Shown one piece after another: positions 21,842 through 24,570 of a DNA stretch of 24,570 nucleotides. The first letter of the stretch is position 1, and each line of letters begins with the position of its first letter. A program made the translations under genes and the position numbers. The notes under the pieces were generated by a model that had not been told where the DNA came from, searched no databases, and was given only the letters and a program-made list of their open reading frames with translations. This DNA is from JBAROU01 sp049642385 (GTDB taxonomy: Bacteria > Chloroflexota > Dehalococcoidia > DSTF01 > RBG-16-68-14). The DNA lies in the NCBI GenBank assembly GCA_049642385.1, contig JBAROU010000242.1, forward strand, positions 1-24,570. The letters are read 5' to 3'.

Positions 21842-23716
21842 CTAGCCTCCCTCCACCAAGCGCCGCTCATCACCCACGCGCCGCGTCACGCGCCGGCGGT
21901 CCAGGTGCTCAAGCAGCGCCTGCGCATACTTCCGGCTCGTGCCGAACAGGTCGCGCGCCTGCGCCAGCGTGATCGACCCCTCGCGCCGCAGGTGCTCCGT
22001 CACGCGCTCCACCATCGCTCGATACGCCTCGCTCGCGAACACCACGCCGTCGCCTACCGACACCACGCGCCCCGACTCCTCAAGATACGCCAGCAGCTCC
22101 GGCGCAGGCGCAACATCCGTGGGCGGCGCGTACGGGCTCGCCGCCAGCGCCGCGACATACGCCTCGACTTCCGAACGCTGCCTCGCGGTCAGCGCCGGCT
22201 CATAGCCAGCCAGCGCCACGACGCCCCCGCGCTCCGACAGCACGCCTTCGTCGCCCCAGCGACCCAGTGCCACCACGAACGCGCGCTCATCGAGCCGTAG
22301 CCGGCCGCGCAGCTCCTCCTTCGGCACGCCACGCCGCAACGGGTGTTCGCTGTGATACGCCTCGACCGCTGCGCGCGCCCGTTCGCTCAGCGCCGCGAAG
22401 CCTTCCGCCGACATCAGCGCCTCGCCCAGCACAACGACGCGGCCGTCGCGCGCGAGCGCGTCCGCCGCTGAACGCAGTTCTTCAACCGACGCATCGATCT
22501 CACCCGCAGCGTCCGCCAGCGCGGCGGGCTCTACCCGGCGCAGCGCCGCCAGCAGCGCTTCTTCCGTCGAACCGCCCGACAGCGCATCGAGCGCTTCCAG
22601 CGTCGGCGCGTGGGAACGACGGTGTCGTTTTGGATGCACGTCGACGATCTCTCCACCGCCGACGGTGTCGTTCGGGGTGCGCAGCACGAAGCGATCGCCG
22701 CGTACGACGGCGACAGGCTCCGCCAACCGCAGCTGCGCCCAACATTCGTCGCCCGGCGTCAGCTCCGCCCGGTCGAGCAGCAGCAGCCGCGCCGCCACCT
22801 CCGCCGACCCCACGTGCAGCGTCAGCTCCGCGTCGTGCCGCAACGGTCTGCGTAACGACGCCAGCGCTCGCAGGCGCACGTCGAGCGCGTTCGTCGGCGT
22901 GAGCGAGCCGGGCAGCGCCAGCACCTGCCCGCGCCGCACATCTTCCTTCGCCACGCCGGAAACGTTCACCGCCGTTCGCGTGCCGGGCAGCGCGCGCTCT
23001 ACCTGCTGCTGATGGTTCTGCAACCCGCGGATGCGCCCAGCCGGGCGGCCGTCCGGGCGCCCCGAAGGCCCGTCCGGCACGATCGCGACCTCCTGCCCCA
23101 CTTCGAACACGCCGTCCAGCAGCGTGCCGGTCACCACCGTCCCGAAGCCCTTGATCGTGAACGAGCGGTCCACCGGCAGCCGCGGCCGCCCGATGTCGCG
23201 CTTCGGCGCTGTCGCCGACAGCCGTTCGTCGAGCACGCGACGCAACTCGTCCAGTCCTTCGCCCGTCCGCGCCGAGCACGCGACGAGCGGCGAACCCTCC
23301 AGTGTCGTACCGCTTACGACCTCGCGCACATCGTTCGAGACCAGCTCCAGCATCTCGTCGTCCACCAGGTCTCGCTTCGTCAGGACAAGCACACCGCTGC
23401 GCACGCCCAGCAGGTCCAGGATCGCCAGGTGCTCGCGCGTCTGCGGCATCACGCCCTCGTCCGCCGCGATCACCAGCAGGGCCAGGTCGATGCCGCCCGC
23501 GCCCGCCAGCATGTTCTTGATGAAGCGCTCGTGGCCCGGCACGTCCACGATGCTCAATTCTCGACCCGACGGCAGCGTCAGCCACGCGAATCCCAGGTCG
23601 ATCGTCAGGCCGCGCTCCTTCTCCTCGCGCAGCTGGTCCGGGTCGATGCCCGTGAGCGCCTCGACGAGCAGCGACTTCCCGTGGTCTACATGCCCCGCCG
23701 TACCAATGACGTACAT
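21842..23716 (-). CDS. selB: Selenocysteine-specific elongation factor SelB
   Basis: SelB delivers Sec-tRNA to UGA codons marked by a SECIS element. It has 624 residues, normal for the family. The GTPase domain has GHVDHGKS (8-15), ERGLTIDLGFAW (34-45), DVPGHERFIKNM (58-69) and TKRD (113-116). Beta-barrel domains follow, with FTIKGFGTVVTGTLLDG (187-202). The C-terminal winged-helix repeats end with FGTSRKYAQALLEHLDRRRVTRRVGDERRL, the mRNA-binding part. Residues 213-229 (VPDGPSGRPDGRPAGRI) contain a repeat-like insertion not expected in domain 2. The ATG overlaps the preceding stop as TAATG. No selA, selC, selD or selenoprotein gene is in the window. Confidence 0.95.
   Translation of the reverse strand: MYVIGTAGHVDHGKSLLVEALTGIDPDQLREEKERGLTIDLGFAWLTLPSGRELSIVDVPGHERFIKNMLAGAGGIDLALLVIAADEGVMPQTREHLAILDLLGVRSGVLVLTKRDLVDDEMLELVSNDVREVVSGTTLEGSPLVACSARTGEGLDELRRVLDERLSATAPKRDIGRPRLPVDRSFTIKGFGTVVTGTLLDGVFEVGQEVAIVPDGPSGRPDGRPAGRIRGLQNHQQQVERALPGTRTAVNVSGVAKEDVRRGQVLALPGSLTPTNALDVRLRALASLRRPLRHDAELTLHVGSAEVAARLLLLDRAELTPGDECWAQLRLAEPVAVVRGDRFVLRTPNDTVGGGEIVDVHPKRHRRSHAPTLEALDALSGGSTEEALLAALRRVEPAALADAAGEIDASVEELRSAADALARDGRVVVLGEALMSAEGFAALSERARAAVEAYHSEHPLRRGVPKEELRGRLRLDERAFVVALGRWGDEGVLSERGGVVALAGYEPALTARQRSEVEAYVAALAASPYAPPTDVAPAPELLAYLEESGRVVSVGDGVVFASEAYRAMVERVTEHLRREGSITLAQARDLFGTSRKYAQALLEHLDRRRVTRRVGDERRLVEGG
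23033..23077 (-). repeat. In-frame GC-rich repeat inside selB (PDGPSGR + PDGRPAGR)
   Basis: Two adjacent units, both starting CCGGACGG, encode PDGPSGR and PDGRPAGR in a loop of SelB domain 2. The second, 24-nt unit with its flanking CGC and ATC codons matches trmD 10701-10730 at 26 of 30 positions. No similarity between the two host proteins explains this. Confidence 0.7.
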
Positions 23717-24165
23717 TACGAGTGGGGCCTCACCTGCTCGATACCCTGCACGTACTCCTCCGGCAAGCCGTGCTCGCGAGCGCCACCAACGATGATCGCC
23801 AGGTACTGGCGGCTGGGCGCGAAGTCGCCCGTCTTGTTCGCGATGTAGATCACCGCCTCGCGCTCGACGCCGTCCTCCGCGATCACTCGTGCGGTCTCGC
23901 GTCGATACGCCCTCGGCGCTTCTTCGTACTCATCGAGTGACGCCAGGCACGCGTCGTCGATGTCGTAGAGCGCGCCCCAGACCTCCGCGCCCGGCTCGGG
24001 CACCACGTCCGCGACGCCGCCCTTATCAGCGCGCGAGTAGCGCGTGAACGCCAACCGGAAGTCGGGCAGCCGCGCCCTTCCCAACGACACCGCGTCGAGG
24101 CAGCGCCGCCGCAGCTTCCGCTGGTCCAGCAAGGCACCGTACGCAAAGTAGAGAACTCGAGCCAT
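23716..24165 (-). CDS. Gamma-glutamylcyclotransferase-like (GGCT/AIG2 fold) protein
   Basis: A 149-residue protein of the GGCT superfamily, whose members cyclise gamma-glutamyl amides to 5-oxoproline or act on related substrates. VLYFAYGALLDQRKL (4-18) corresponds to the substrate-binding FAYGSN-L loop, with SN replaced by AL. EVWGALYDIDDACLASLDEYEEAPRAYRRETARV is the conserved core; the first Glu of LDEYEEAP (E79) is the candidate catalytic acid. The ending YLAIIVGGAREHGLPEEYVQGIE is typical. The substrate is unknown. It overlaps selB by 1 nt and so is the first gene of a three-gene unit. Confidence 0.85.
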   Translation of the reverse strand: MARVLYFAYGALLDQRKLRRRCLDAVSLGRARLPDFRLAFTRYSRADKGGVADVVPEPGAEVWGALYDIDDACLASLDEYEEAPRAYRRETARVIAEDGVEREAVIYIANKTGDFAPSRQYLAIIVGGAREHGLPEEYVQGIEQVRPHS

Positions 24166-24179
24166 GGTCGTAGCGTCTC

Positions 24180-24185
24180 ATTATA
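24180..24185 (-). promoter_or_regulatory. Consensus -10 element before the GGCT-like gene
   Basis: The minus strand reads TATAAT, a perfect -10. No recognisable -35 lies 16-18 nt upstream and no TGn extension is present. The transcript start would be near 24173, leaving a leader of about 8 nt with no Shine-Dalgarno. Confidence 0.5.
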
Positions 24186-24228
24186 GAGAGCGATGGAGTG
24201 CCCGCACCGAAACATCGCCGCCATCATG

Positions 24229-24256
24229 TAGGGGCGGTTCGCGAACCGCCCCGACC
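24229..24256. repeat. Perfect 22-nt palindrome in dispersed-repeat context
   Basis: GGGGCGGTTCG at 24231-24241 is followed directly by its exact reverse complement up to 24252, preceded by GTA. Sequences of this GTAGGGGCGG type are common dispersed intergenic repeats in some GC-rich bacteria; the name of the family is not known to me. Confidence 0.8.
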
Positions 24257-24286
24257 CGCCGTCCCATCATCATCCTGAGCGCTACT

Positions 24287-24440
24287 TGGTTGTCACCCTG
24301 AGCGGAGCGAAGGGTCTTGTTGCCCTCTTGCCATTCACTTCGATAGCCCGCGAGAGGTGTCCCACAGACAAGATCCTTCGCGAAGTTCATCCCGAGCACG
24401 ACGACAGGTTCACGGTGTCATCCTGAGCCTGTCGAAGGAC
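24287..24440. repeat. Cluster of related CATCCTGAG / CACCCTGAG repeats in both orientations
   Basis: CACCCTGAGCGGAGCGAAGG with GTCTTGT follows at 24294-24320. An inverted relative begins ACAAGATCCTTCGCGAAG at 24368. CATCCTGAGCCTGTCGAAGG is at 24419-24438, and a shorter CATCCTGAGCG is at 24270-24280. GACAGG (24403-24408) can pair with CCTGTC (24428-24433). The whole 24166-24570 region holds such repeats and no gene that I can support. Confidence 0.8.
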
Positions 24441-24528
24441 GGCACCCGATGACCGCATCCGCTAATCCGTTCCCCCATCCGTTGACCCGTTTGCCCCAAC
24501 ACCACCGCACCCCCACAATGAACAGCCT

Positions 24529-24551
24529 CCCCTCTCCCTCCGGGAGAGGGG
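24529..24551. repeat. Hairpin repeat CCCCTCTCCC / GGGAGAGGGG at the right edge
   Basis: A perfect 10-bp stem with loop TCC, followed by GCTTGGGGGTGAGGGG. This CTCTCCC-x-GGGAGAG form is another widespread dispersed intergenic repeat type. It may extend past the window edge. Confidence 0.75.
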
Positions 24552-24570
24552 CTTGGGGGTGAGGGGTACA

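Noticed and set aside
22500..23585. 361-codon open frame on the minus strand in a second frame of selB
   Set aside because: Arg/Gly/Ala-rich shadow of the recognised selB gene.
1..24570. tRNA, rRNA, CRISPR or insertion-sequence genes
   Set aside because: A scan by eye found no T-loop GGTTCRA context with a cloverleaf, no regularly spaced direct-repeat array and no transposase-like product.

Overview
The window is a GC-rich bacterial chromosome segment, most likely from a member of the Chloroflexota. That placement is an inference. It rests on the MurG, MurD and MraY motif variants, on the extracellular domain type in the lipoprotein at 12880-13659, and on the dispersed palindromic repeats near the right end. 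No rRNA, tRNA, CRISPR array or transposase was seen. Most genes are housekeeping genes in tight operons, often with 1-4 nt start/stop overlaps.

Region 1 (1-10126, minus strand) is a dcw cell-wall and division cluster. In transcription order it reads mraZ, rsmH, an ftsL-like gene, ftsI/pbp, murF, mraY, murD, ftsW, murG, murC (cut by the left edge). murE is absent from its usual place between ftsI and murF. The promoter before mraZ carries three TGGG boxes exactly 10 nt apart, the known layout of a MraZ autoregulatory operator.

Region 2 (10164-12766, plus strand) diverges from it: a MoaB/MogA-like gene, trmD and rplS. A SnoaL-like gene of lower GC follows. It is sandwiched between rplS and a decayed partial copy of the rplS 3' end plus downstream DNA.

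Region 3 (12880-15240) is a small stress-signalling module: an ECF-type sigma factor, a translationally coupled membrane protein (probable anti-sigma factor) and a divergent secreted lipoprotein. The sigma gene and the lipoprotein gene share the promoter pattern GGGAACC-N15-GTGTA-AG. This suggests the sigma factor controls itself and the lipoprotein.

Region 4 (15598-20783, plus strand) is def, a CCA-type tRNA nucleotidyltransferase, yajC, secD and secF: protein maturation, tRNA maturation and Sec translocation.

Region 5 (20838-24165, minus strand) is a gamma-glutamylcyclotransferase-like gene, selB and a lower-GC pentapeptide-repeat/TIR gene coupled to the selB stop. The last 400 nt hold a cluster of dispersed palindromic repeats and no gene.

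The most interesting pattern is that short repeats also lie in frame inside essential genes. One family encodes (R)PDGRP(S/A)GR(I) in both trmD and selB. Another, encoding HPEPVE, lies in def and matches an intergenic copy 8.6 kb away. Asp-to-Glu changes at expected catalytic positions of MraY and TrmD are also worth checking.
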